Shown here in pieces: positions 28,840 to 37,137 of a DNA stretch of 64,000 nt. The DNA is from JAGNXB01 sp942490895. GTDB taxonomy: Bacteria; Bacteroidota; Bacteroidia; Chitinophagales; Saprospiraceae. The DNA lies in the NCBI GenBank assembly GCA_942490895.1, contig CALNZC010000091.1, positions 72,983 to 136,982 on the forward strand, given 5' to 3'. A program made the position numbers and the translations under genes. The notes under the pieces are model-generated. The model did no database searches and had not been told where the DNA came from. It worked only from the letters and a program-made list of their open reading frames with translations. The stretch's first letter is position 1, and every line of letters begins with the position of its first letter.

Positions 28840-29242
28840 AGGTCAATTGTAAGGCTGCCAAAGGTAAGGAACTGCCCGGACAGGCAGGTGGTGTCAGAAC
28901 AGGAATCAAGGGAGAAAAGTTGAGGAAGGTTATGAGTGGAGGAGTCGAGGTGTGAAGGAGTCGAGGAGACAGACGTTGGTAAATTGCAGCTGTGGCAGTT
29001 CCGTTTTAACCTCAGCCCCTGCCCCTGCCTTTCGGCAGGCTCTCTTCTCCTTTTCAAGAAGAAGGGAGCCTGATGTCTCTTGATCCATGAAAAGGGCTCA
29101 AGCGAAGTGCGAAAAGCCCATCGAGGAGTCGAGGTGAGAGGGGTGTTGGGTATTGGGTATTGGCACCAATCACCCATTGCCATTTACCATTTATCCTCTT
29201 GAAACGAACTCATGCGAACCGCGAACGGTAAAAAGCGAACAA
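28840..29242. other. Intergenic region with GAGTCGAGG words
   Basis: No gene seen. It holds the gcvP promoter-like box and repeated GGAGTCGAGG words (about 28,940-28,972 and 29,121-29,133), plus a CTGCCTTTCGGCAGG hairpin near 29,025-29,040. Similar words occur after 31,611 and, reversed, near 48,110. Confidence 0.55.
28859..28866 (-). promoter_or_regulatory. -7 box for gcvP
   Basis: Reads TACCTTTG on the minus strand, an exact consensus match, 19 bases before the gcvP start codon. No glycine riboswitch-like structure was recognised. Confidence 0.45.
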
Positions 29243-30544
29243 CTACTTCAGCCCAAATGCCTTCTTCACATCCTTCACCCGATCGAGCTTCTCCCAGGTA
29301 AAGAGTTCCACCTGAAGGTTTTTACGCTCGAGGCCCCGGCCGTCCGGGCGAACAAAGGTCTTGATCGCAGAACAGTTTTCGCGGCCCATGTGGCCGTAAG
29401 AAGCGGTCTCAGAGTAAATAGGATTGCGCAGTTTGAGGTCCCGTTCGATGATCCCGGGACGGAGGTCGAACAGTTCCTTGACCTTGGTTGCGATCTCGCC
29501 ATCATGCATGTCGACCTTTGCGGTGCCGTACGTATCGACAAAGATGCCCATCGGCTCAGGAACACCGATGGCGTACGAGATCTGAACAAGCATCTGGTTT
29601 GCCACACCGGCAGCCACCATGTTCTTGGCGATATGTCGAGCAGCATAGGCACCTGAACGGTCCACCTTACTGGGGTCTTTACCAGAAAATGCACCCCCTC
29701 CATGGGCGCCTTTGCCGCCGTAGGTATCCACGATAATCTTCCTGCCGGTAAGGCCGGTATCTCCGTGCGGGCCTCCGATCACAAACTTACCGGTCGGGTT
29801 GACATGGAAGGTGATATCATCTGAAAAGAGAGCCTGAAGTTTTTTGGGCAGCTGGGATTTGACCCGAGGGATCAAAATATGCTGAACATCATGCCGAATC
29901 TGGGACAACATATCCTGATCCGCTTTGGCCTGGGTCACATGATTGGCCATGTCCTCAGAAATCCAATCGTCGTGCTGGGTGGAAACCACGATCGTATCGA
30001 TTCTGACCGGGTTATGGTCATCATCATACTCGATGGTTACCTGTGACTTGGCATCCGGGCGCAGGTAGGTGATCTCATTGCACTCCCGGCGCAACTTGGC
30101 CAGTTCGATCAGCAGTCGGTGAGACAGGTCCAGCGCAAGAGGCATGAAATTCTCAGTCTCATTGGTAGCGAAACCGAACATCATCCCCTGGTCGCCTGCA
30201 CCCTGATCCTCCGGGTTGCCACGATCCACACCCTGGTTGATATCTGCGGATTGCTCATGAATAGCAGAGAGGATTCCACATGAATTTCCTTCGAACATGT
30301 AGGCACTCTTGGTGTATCCAATCCGGTTGATCACATCCCGGGCAATCTGGGAAATATCCAGATAGGTTTCGGATTTCACCTCACCAGCCAGGACGACCTG
30401 TCCGGTGGTCACCAGTGTTTCACAGGCAACCTTGGAATAAGGATCAAAAGCAAGAAAGTGATCGAGGATAGCATCAGAAATCTGATCAGCCACCTTGTCG
30501 GGATGGCCCTCACTGACGGATTCGGAGGTAAAGAGATAGGACAT
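29243..30544 (-). CDS. metK: S-adenosylmethionine synthetase
   Basis: The 433-residue product makes S-adenosylmethionine from methionine and ATP. The start is set at 30544 because MSYLFTSESVSEGHPDKVAD is the usual N terminus; the open frame continues upstream without family character. GHPDKVADQISD, GAGDQGMMFG and the GGGAFSGKDPSKVDRSGAY segment are family signatures. A TAACTTTG box precedes it. Confidence 0.96.
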   Translation of the reverse strand: MSYLFTSESVSEGHPDKVADQISDAILDHFLAFDPYSKVACETLVTTGQVVLAGEVKSETYLDISQIARDVINRIGYTKSAYMFEGNSCGILSAIHEQSADINQGVDRGNPEDQGAGDQGMMFGFATNETENFMPLALDLSHRLLIELAKLRRECNEITYLRPDAKSQVTIEYDDDHNPVRIDTIVVSTQHDDWISEDMANHVTQAKADQDMLSQIRHDVQHILIPRVKSQLPKKLQALFSDDITFHVNPTGKFVIGGPHGDTGLTGRKIIVDTYGGKGAHGGGAFSGKDPSKVDRSGAYAARHIAKNMVAAGVANQMLVQISYAIGVPEPMGIFVDTYGTAKVDMHDGEIATKVKELFDLRPGIIERDLKLRNPIYSETASYGHMGRENCSAIKTFVRPDGRGLERKNLQVELFTWEKLDRVKDVKKAFGLK

Positions 30545-31005
30545 GCAGCAGTCGGATTGAGTACTAAAATTGAAAAGGTGGGCAAAGTTACAAAGCGGAA
30601 CCGTATTCGGCCGTGAAGGGTGAGGAGTCTTTCCAGTTTTCGGGCACGGAAAGGATGTTTTAATCCCGGATCGAGATTCCCCCGCCTTGCACGAGCGCAA
30701 GGCTGTTTCTGGTTATTTACATGGTTGAACAGTCTTTTTCAAACAACTGGCTGTTCAACGATAAAGGTGCCCCGAAGTCACGGGACATTGAACTGACCAG
30801 CAGCCGGCCCTCGACCCTGAGTGCTCGGGGAGGGCTCGGGGTCAGGCTCGCTCCTTGAACATTGAGCATTCCAATTACACATTTGTGTCCCCATGACAAG
30901 GATCAACCAGGAATACAGGAACGAAGGAACCTGGAATCCGACAGCTGCAGAAACCAGTTGCCCGTATGGCCAAACAAGAAACCCGCTTTTGACGTTAAGA
31001 ACCAT
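30545..31005. other. Intergenic region, no gene recognised
   Basis: Contains the metK promoter-like box and a small hairpin (GCCTTGC and GCAAGGC, 30684-30703) without a clear T run. In-frame codons run upstream of the next gene's chosen start to 30862, but they encode nothing like a signal peptide. Confidence 0.5.
30583..30590 (-). promoter_or_regulatory. -7 box for metK
   Basis: Reads TAACTTTG on the minus strand, an exact match to TAnnTTTG, 38 bases before the metK start codon. Confidence 0.45.
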
Positions 31006-31611
31006 ATGCCTATCCTCAAAAGAACACTTTTCCTCATTGGTTTACTGCTGATCGGGGTAACGACGCAAGCCCAGGGCTTCCTTTCCCACTTTTCCCTGGC
31101 AACAGGCAATGGCAAGGTGGTATTGAACTGGACTATCGACGCCGGGAATACTTGCCTGGGTATTGAAATTGTACGTTCGACAGACGGGCAATCCTTCACG
31201 CCTATCGGCAACATCGGCGGAATATGTGGGAGTATCAATGAGCCGATCAGCTATTCCTTTGTCGATGATTCTCCAGTACCCAACCAGACTAATTTCTATA
31301 AATTATTACTTGGTTTATCCATTGAATCGGAAGTCCAATCTGTAGAGATCATCGACCTGAATGATGCCGGATTTCAAATCCGCCCCCACCCGGTCCACCA
31401 GGATGGCCTCCTCTACTTCCAAAATGATCTTCGGGAACGACATATCCTTTCCCTCCATCAACTGAATGGACATCTGCTTTCCGAAGAGGAAACGGAGTCC
31501 GATCATTTCATTCTGGATCTCAGCGTCTGGCCATCTGGTCTCTATCCCTTTCAAATCAAACATGCCCGATCGGGAGCTGTAAAGGCGAAGGGAAGGTTGG
31601 TAAAATTATAA
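31006..31611 (+). CDS. Small secreted protein with T9SS-like C terminus
   Basis: About 201 residues from the ATG at 31006, which begins a signal peptide (TLFLIGLLLIGVTTQAQG). The mature protein starts with a beta-sandwich of the type placed before T9SS tails in Bacteroidota (a VVLNWTIDAGNTCLGIEIVR stretch). The tail has the layout of a sorting domain (IRPHPVHQDGLLYF, LPF-like strand, LSVWPSGLYPFQI, basic end). The usual PNP motif is PHP here, so the sorting signal is divergent. No enzymatic motif. Confidence 0.65.
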   Translation: MPILKRTLFLIGLLLIGVTTQAQGFLSHFSLATGNGKVVLNWTIDAGNTCLGIEIVRSTDGQSFTPIGNIGGICGSINEPISYSFVDDSPVPNQTNFYKLLLGLSIESEVQSVEIIDLNDAGFQIRPHPVHQDGLLYFQNDLRERHILSLHQLNGHLLSEEETESDHFILDLSVWPSGLYPFQIKHARSGAVKAKGRLVKL

Positions 31612-31780
31612 GCGGAGGAGTTGAGGAGAAAAAACGCGAAGGCGCAAACTCAACGGCGGCATTTCCAAAGCGCAAGTGGGCAGGCTGCCCTTCCTTGAGG
31701 GCATGCTTTCTATTTTACCATTTCTGATTTATTCTGTTCCACAGGAAGAAATTTCACCTCTCTGATGGACATCCGTTTTT

Positions 31781-31905
31781 CTTGCGCCCCTTCAGGGCTT
31801 TTGGAAGGGTGGATTCAATTCGTTGGGCGTTGCCCAACGCTCCGATATTGCGCCCCTTCAGGGCTTGCCAAGTGATCAGTCAAGGTCCATCGTTCCGGCA
31901 TTCCC
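31781..31905. repeat. Interspersed repeat, CTTGCGCCCCTTCAGGGC module, copy 1
   Basis: Two TTGCGCCCCTTCAGGGCTT boxes (from 31782 and 31848) flank a GTTGGGCGTTGCCCAAC palindrome, then GCCAAGTGATC and a TCGTTCCGGCATTCC end. The same order recurs at 33138-33262, and the right half alone at 32930-32985. Confidence 0.85.
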
Positions 31906-32220
31906 CGCCACTTTCGATTTTTCCTCGATCCTTTCTATTCCTATCTCCCCCTTCAGGTCGCAGCCGGCATCCCATCCCAGCCCCTACCGTCGGCAACAGG
32001 CTTCCCTTTTGCAAGGAGAGGGGGTGCCTCGTAAGATTTCATCCTAAAAATACGCCGATCCTCGCATTCCCGACTCCTCCTTCGCCCCCCCTCCAGAGCG
32101 GGTGCAGGCCATTCCACATAATGCCTGCGTTCCCAAGTTCGCCGCCCCTTCGGTGACCATCGAAATACCAATAACGAAATATCGAAATAGCCCTCATCAG
32201 TGCCCGCCGGCAGTACCTCA

Positions 32221-32341
32221 ATTTCCGATTTCCGCCTGTTCATTTTCCTTCCCTCCGTCACTTCGTCTCTCTGTCTCAAAGGCCCACAGTCACTTCCGGT
32301 TTCCGCCTTTCTCCCGCCACAGCGGGCAGGCATTCCTGATT
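32221..32341. repeat. Interspersed repeat, TTTCCGCCTGTTCATT module, copy 1
   Basis: About 120 bases nearly identical to 32987-33109: opens ATTTCCGATTTCCGCCTG, includes CCGTCACTTCGTCTCTCTG and CTCCCGCCACAGCGGGCAGG, and ends CATTCCTGATT. Confidence 0.9.
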
Positions 32342-32460
32342 ACTTCCGCCCATGATGGCTGGATTTGCTGACTGGAATGGCCTGCTTTTTTAATTCCGAT
32401 TCATGTTAAGATATCACTACGGATTGAAGAATTCATCCTACGTCCCAGGGTGGCAGTTTC

Positions 32461-32523
32461 ACCCCTACGGGGCGACTGTTTCTTTCAGTGGCCTGTACTA
32501 TAAACCTTGTACCCCTACGGGGC
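32461..32523. repeat. ACCCCTACGGGGC element, forward
   Basis: Two copies of the 13-base box ACCCCTACGGGGC, at 32461 and 32511 (50 apart), enclose a CTATAAACCTT segment. Each box is partly self-complementary (CCCCTACGGGG). An inverted copy lies at 32745-32807. Confidence 0.85.
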
Positions 32524-32744
32524 ACTTTGTTTGCGATTCATTTGTACAGACTCCTGAAGTATAAAATTATTTAAAATCATGGACTGCTTTGAGTCACTGG
32601 CCCTTGCCCATAGGGGTCCAATTTAGGATTCAAATTTCCGGGTTGGGCCTGCACAGATCAGACAAGACAATTGAATATCCCATTTGTGTTCTGAACATTG
32701 CTTTTGCCAAACGTGAATCGTCCTTCTGACGCCACTAGTCCCTG

Positions 32745-32807
32745 GCCCCGTAGGGGTCAAAGGTTTATAGCAAAAATTATATCCTGTCCAATCGGCCCCG
32801 TAGGGGT
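32745..32807. repeat. ACCCCTACGGGGC element, inverted copy
   Basis: GCCCCGTAGGGGT at 32745 and 32795, again 50 apart, with AAGGTTTATAG between them, the complement of the inner segment of the forward element. A decayed box (CATAGGGGTCC) is at about 32,609-32,619. Confidence 0.85.
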
Positions 32808-32929
32808 CGAACTGCTGCTGTTCAAATAATTCAAATTTTTTAAACTCTGGGAATAGGCCTTTCCATAACTCGGTTCCTTTTTCCTCAACAGATCAGGTTT
32901 TCCTGCTCTAAGTTGGGCAGTAGGATTTC

Positions 32930-33109
32930 TTGCGCCCCTTCAGGGCTTGCCAAGTGATCGGTCAAGGTCATCGTTCCGGCATTCCGATTTCCGATTTCCG
33001 CCTGTTCATTTTTCATTCCCTCCGTCACTTCGTCTCTCTGTCTCAAAGGCCCACAGTCACTTCCGGTTTCCGCCTTTCTCCCGCCACAGCGGGCAGGCAT
33101 TCCTGATTC
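32930..33109. repeat. Interspersed repeat, combined modules, copy 2
   Basis: The right half of the TTGCGCCCCTTCAGGGC module (32930-32985) is joined directly to the TTTCCGCCTGTTCATT module (32987-33109). The modules are therefore reused in different combinations. Confidence 0.85.
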
Positions 33110-33133
33110 CTGATTCCTGATTCCTGATTCCTG
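33099..33133. repeat. Five tandem copies of a 7-bp unit
   Basis: ATTCCTG is repeated five times without interruption, starting at the end of the TTTCCGCC module, which normally has a single copy (32331-32337). Confidence 0.9.
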
Positions 33134-33137
33134 ATTT

Positions 33138-33358
33138 CTTGCGCCCCTTCAGGGCTTTTGAGGTAGGGTTCATTTATAATGTTGGGCGCTGCCCAACCTA
33201 AGATCTTGCGCCCCTTCGGGGCTTGCCCAACGATCAGGCAAGGTCATCGTTCCTGCATTCCGCTTTCCGATTTCCACATTTTCATTTTTCATTCCCTCCA
33301 TCCCTGAGTCACTTCGTCTCTCCGTCACGAAGCCCAACAGTCCCTTCCGGTTTCCGAT
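33138..33358. repeat. Interspersed repeat, combined modules, copy 3
   Basis: A full copy of the TTGCGCCCC module with its GTTGGGCGCTGCCCAAC palindrome (33138-33262) is followed by a diverged TTTCCG/TTCATTTTTCATTCCCTCC module (33263-33358). The copy ends at the last codon of the FAH gene, which is transcribed towards it. Confidence 0.8.
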
Positions 33359-33967
33359 TTATTTCACTTCACAGTGCAGGAGCTTCTCCCCTTCCAGATA
33401 GCCTTCAAGGACATCCCCAACCTGGACCGGTCCCACGCCGGCCGGTGTCCCGGTGAAGAAGTAATCCCCTTGCTGGAGTTTGAAGAAACGGGAACTGTAG
33501 GCGATGAGCTCATCGAAAGAAAAGATCATATCCGCTGAATTGCCCGATTGGACCACCTGTCCATTTTTGTGCAATTCAAAACGAATACCGTTGGCATGAT
33601 CGGGGGGAAGAGCCACGAAGGGAGAGACCACTGCTGAGTGATCAAATGCTTTGGCGATCTCCCAGGGATGGCCTTTGGACTTCAGTTCCGACTGAAGGTC
33701 ACGGGCGGTAAGATCAATACCGAGGGCCACCTGGTCATAATATCGGGGCGCAAATTCACGGTCAATATGGCGGCCATTTCCGCTAATGCGAAGGACAATC
33801 TCCAATTCATAGTGAATATCAGAGCTGAAATCCGGGTAAAAGAAGGGCTTGCCCTGATTCAGTAAAGCCGTAGCCGGCTTCATAAACAGCATGGGACTTT
33901 GAGGGACCGGGTTATTGAGCTCTTTGGCATGTTCGGTATAGTTCCGGCCAACACAGAGAATCTTCAT
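33359..33967 (-). CDS. Fumarylacetoacetate hydrolase family protein
   Basis: The 202-residue product is a compact FAH-fold protein, as in FAHD1/acylpyruvase-type enzymes. It has the opening KILCVGRNYTEHAKEL, metal-ligand region YELEIVLRI, GIDLTARDLQ and a C-terminal GDYFFTGTPAGVGPVQVGD. The family splits acylpyruvates or decarboxylates oxaloacetate with magnesium; the substrate here cannot be told. Length is normal for the short form. It stands alone with repeats directly behind its stop codon. Confidence 0.88.
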   Translation of the reverse strand: MKILCVGRNYTEHAKELNNPVPQSPMLFMKPATALLNQGKPFFYPDFSSDIHYELEIVLRISGNGRHIDREFAPRYYDQVALGIDLTARDLQSELKSKGHPWEIAKAFDHSAVVSPFVALPPDHANGIRFELHKNGQVVQSGNSADMIFSFDELIAYSSRFFKLQQGDYFFTGTPAGVGPVQVGDVLEGYLEGEKLLHCEVK

Positions 33968-34582
33968 AAATAGAGCAATCTAGGTTTACAATTCACCATT
34001 CGGCAAAGTTGCTTCAATAATGAATACGGTCGCTAAAGTAGGTGCATTTTTGGAATCCAACTAGACAATAACACTGAGTCAAACTCAGGAGTCAGGGACA
34101 CACCAGATCATCCAGGAAACTGAAGTGCTTGAGCAACACATACACATCAATAAACCTGCACGCTCCTTTCGGGAAATCAGGCACTAACACTACAATGGTT
34201 CAGGGAATACATATAAGTGGAATCCAACCTAAAGCAAAGTAAATACATCTGCCTGTTGTAAACCCAATCTCGAATCGATTTAAAGACCAGAAACCCTACA
34301 TAGAATTACTCCAAATAATAAGAATGCTAACAAATGTGTATGACCGCTCTCAGAACAAGAGCAGTCGACATTGATGGCGAATAAAAAGACATTCAGCTCC
34401 CCTTTTTTGTAATAATTATGAAGAGTGCAATAAAAAGAAAAGATTTTAAAAAATCCTTCAAGGAGTATAAATTCTATACAACCTGAAAGTCATGTTATAG
34501 ATTGACTTTTGTCATCCAATTTCGACCTCCAACGTAATACATTCCCGCCTGAGGTGTTCTCACACAGACAAAAGAAATAGCC
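33968..34582. other. A+T-rich intergenic region
   Basis: I see no gene, hairpin or repeat. It is the visible start of a stretch with lower GC than everything before it. Confidence 0.5.
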
Positions 34583-36142
34583 ATGAGAAATATACTACTT
34601 CTAATCGCTGCGATGATAGTTTCATTCGTTGCACCTGCACAGGCACCTGATGTCGTCTGGCAAAAAGTTTTGGGTGGATCCCTGACAGATCAGGCTACTG
34701 ATATTCAACAAACATCTGATGGTGGGTATATTATAGCCGGTAGTTCAGATTCTGATGATGGAGATGTGGGACCAACCAATGGTGATTATGATTATTGGGT
34801 AATCAAACTAAACACTGCAGGAGATGTTGAATGGAAAAACCATTATGGCGGATCGGATTGGGACATACCCAACGCCATTCGACAAACAAGTGACGGCGGA
34901 TACATTATTGCTGGAGTCACATATTCTGATGATATTGATGTTACTGGAATGAATGGCTTTAGAGATGGATGGGTTGTCAAAACTGATTCATGGGGTGTAC
35001 TGCAGTGGCAAAAAGCTTTAGGTGGCACCGGAGCAGATGCCGCCAATGATGTCCTTGAAAATGCAGATGGCTATCTCATCTTAGGCTTTGATGGTGGAAG
35101 CAACAACGGAGACTTGCAGGGAATGTCCTGTGACCGAGATTTTTGGATTATTCAACTTAACTTCAGTGGTGACATCTTGTGGCAAAAATGCTATGGGGGG
35201 TCAGAACTAGAATATGCAAACAAAATAATTCCTGCTGGTTTTAACTATCTGATAGTAGGCTATGCACGTTCTAGTGATGGTCACGTATCGGTCAATCAGG
35301 GTTATGAAGATATGTGGGCGATCCAAATTGATCCTCAAGGGAATCTCATTTGGGAAAAATCACTAGGCGGAAGCCAATTTGATGAGGCAACTGATGCCTA
35401 CTTTGCTTCGGTAGGACCCACCGAGCAAATTGTTATTGTCGGCACCACCTACTCCAACGACGGGGATGTCTCCACCAATCATGGCGGCTTAGACTATTGG
35501 ATGGTCACGCTTGATCCAAGTCAAAACATTCTCAATGAAAAGACATTTGGAGGCAGTAAAGATGATGAGGCCTATTCCATTCACCAAACGAATGAGGGTC
35601 ATTTCATCATTACAGGAAACACCTCCTCCGAAGATGGTGATATTATCGATTTTATTGGCGGTGCAGATGCATGGATAGTTCAGGCAGACTATTCCACCCA
35701 TCTGATTTGGTCTACATGTGTAGGCGGCAGCCAAGGGGATGTGTCTTACACTAGTGTTGCCTCAACCAATGACAATGGCCTTCTATTTGCGGGTTGGACA
35801 AGATCCAATGAATTCAACGGGTATCATGGTAATGGGGATATGTGGATTGTCAAATTAGGAGAATCCTCCTCATCCATAGAATCAATCCCTTCTTCAACAA
35901 ATGCTCTAAATATCTCTCCCAACCCTGCAAATTCGGCGAGTGCCCTATATATTGAGCACAACCTGGAAAATGCAACTATGATAATCATAAGAGACATTAC
36001 AGGACAAATCAAGCTGCAGAAGGCCATTACTCCAAAGGACAAAGAAATAATCTTGCAGATTGACAAGTACATCCCGGGGACATACATCATAGAAGTTCAC
36101 GGTACATCGGGTGTCCAGAAAGGCAAACTAGTCATTATATAA
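34583..36142 (+). CDS. Secreted seven-repeat (beta-propeller-like) protein with T9SS sorting domain
   Basis: The 519-residue product begins with a signal peptide (LLIAAMIVSFVAPAQA). Seven repeats of about 60 residues follow, each with a (V/Y/L)GGSxxDxAxxI start, a GGYIIAG strand and an aspartate-rich SDDGDV segment. Seven copies fit a seven-bladed propeller; the aspartates may bind calcium. The C terminus is a type A T9SS sorting domain (ISPNPANSAS, then GTYIIEVHG and a lysine-rich end). Codon use is richer in A/T than in genes before 33 kb. Followed by a strong hairpin. Confidence 0.85.
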   Translation: MRNILLLIAAMIVSFVAPAQAPDVVWQKVLGGSLTDQATDIQQTSDGGYIIAGSSDSDDGDVGPTNGDYDYWVIKLNTAGDVEWKNHYGGSDWDIPNAIRQTSDGGYIIAGVTYSDDIDVTGMNGFRDGWVVKTDSWGVLQWQKALGGTGADAANDVLENADGYLILGFDGGSNNGDLQGMSCDRDFWIIQLNFSGDILWQKCYGGSELEYANKIIPAGFNYLIVGYARSSDGHVSVNQGYEDMWAIQIDPQGNLIWEKSLGGSQFDEATDAYFASVGPTEQIVIVGTTYSNDGDVSTNHGGLDYWMVTLDPSQNILNEKTFGGSKDDEAYSIHQTNEGHFIITGNTSSEDGDIIDFIGGADAWIVQADYSTHLIWSTCVGGSQGDVSYTSVASTNDNGLLFAGWTRSNEFNGYHGNGDMWIVKLGESSSSIESIPSSTNALNISPNPANSASALYIEHNLENATMIIIRDITGQIKLQKAITPKDKEIILQIDKYIPGTYIIEVHGTSGVQKGKLVII

Positions 36143-36607
36143 GTGCTTCTATACGCTAATGATTACGTTGACAGACATGCAGCTTAGCGACCTACATGTC
36201 TGTCAAATTTTAAAAAAAAACCATTGGGAACCACCAAAACAAACACAATTCCTGCCCAAATCTGACCTTCATGAATCCTGATCCCCAACATTTAAACAGT
36301 ATTCAGAAGAGTTATCTAAACAAGAGCGGCCGCACGTTAACACCAGGCTTTGTGATAAACCACCATTAGAGCACACTACTCCCCGGTCCAAGTCCCACAT
36401 CCTACTCATCTAGCCAAAGTCAACTTGATGGACACCTAATAGATACGACCTGAGGCAGAATTCCTATATTAGTGAGGTGATTGACATACTTGACACAGTA
36501 TGAGCACATCAGGCCTTAACCGTGAAGCGCTCGTCTTGATCAATAGACGAATACGATGACCCATGAGAGGAAACAAAACAACTCTGATATATCGATACTA
36601 TTGAAAA
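36143..36607. other. Intergenic region
   Basis: Apart from the hairpin terminator at its left end, I see no gene or repeat. Confidence 0.45.
36168..36215. terminator. Hairpin terminator
   Basis: A perfect 12-base stem, TTGACAGACATG (36168-36179) with CATGTCTGTCAA (36195-36206), is followed by ATTTTAAAAAAAAA. It can serve the gene to its left. Confidence 0.75.
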
Positions 36608-37036
36608 ATGATTCCACAAATAAATCAAGTTGAATTCATCCTATACGTCAATGACCAGGAAGCCAGTCGCATCTTCTATCAAAAAATATTTCGTCAAAAA
36701 GCTGATTTACATGTTCCCGGAATGACAGAATTTAACATTTCTGCCCATTGCAAAATTGGCCTGATGCCCAATAAAAGTATTGCCAAAATACTAGAAAATA
36801 AGACACCTCACCCAGACAGTGGGAATGGCATCCCCAGGTGTGAACTCTATGTACATGTGGATAACATTCATATCGAATTTGAAAATGCCCTGAAGAGCGG
36901 TGCTATATTAGTCAGCCCTATCCTGAATAGAGACTGGGGTGACAAAGTTTGCTATTTCGCTGACCCAGATCATCATATCATTGCTTTTGCAGAGAAAATA
37001 GTGGCCGAATCCCTAAAGAATAGACTCCAGTATTAG
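36608..37036 (+). CDS. VOC-superfamily (glyoxalase-like) protein
   Basis: The 142-residue product has the paired beta-alpha-beta-beta-beta pattern of the vicinal-oxygen-chelate fold: VEFILYVNDQEASRIFYQKI opens the first module and CELYVHVDNIHIEFENALKSG the second, which ends in YFADPDHHIIAFAEK. Such proteins include glyoxalases, dioxygenases and antibiotic-binding proteins. No substrate can be assigned. Cytoplasmic, no signal peptide. Confidence 0.8.
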   Translation: MIPQINQVEFILYVNDQEASRIFYQKIFRQKADLHVPGMTEFNISAHCKIGLMPNKSIAKILENKTPHPDSGNGIPRCELYVHVDNIHIEFENALKSGAILVSPILNRDWGDKVCYFADPDHHIIAFAEKIVAESLKNRLQY

Positions 37037-37137
37037 CCGCAATCAACAGGCCACAAGTATCTTCATTACCACATCATGCACTTTCATCAATACGCTGACT
37101 CAACGCAATACACACGTTTCCCAGACAACTGAAACAA

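Noticed and set aside
27727..28923. Plus-strand open frame of 398 residues
   Set aside because: Antisense to gcvP, which is intact and recognisable over its whole length.
31782..32371. Short open frames within the repeat field
   Set aside because: They translate the repeat modules and have no signal of selection or start context.
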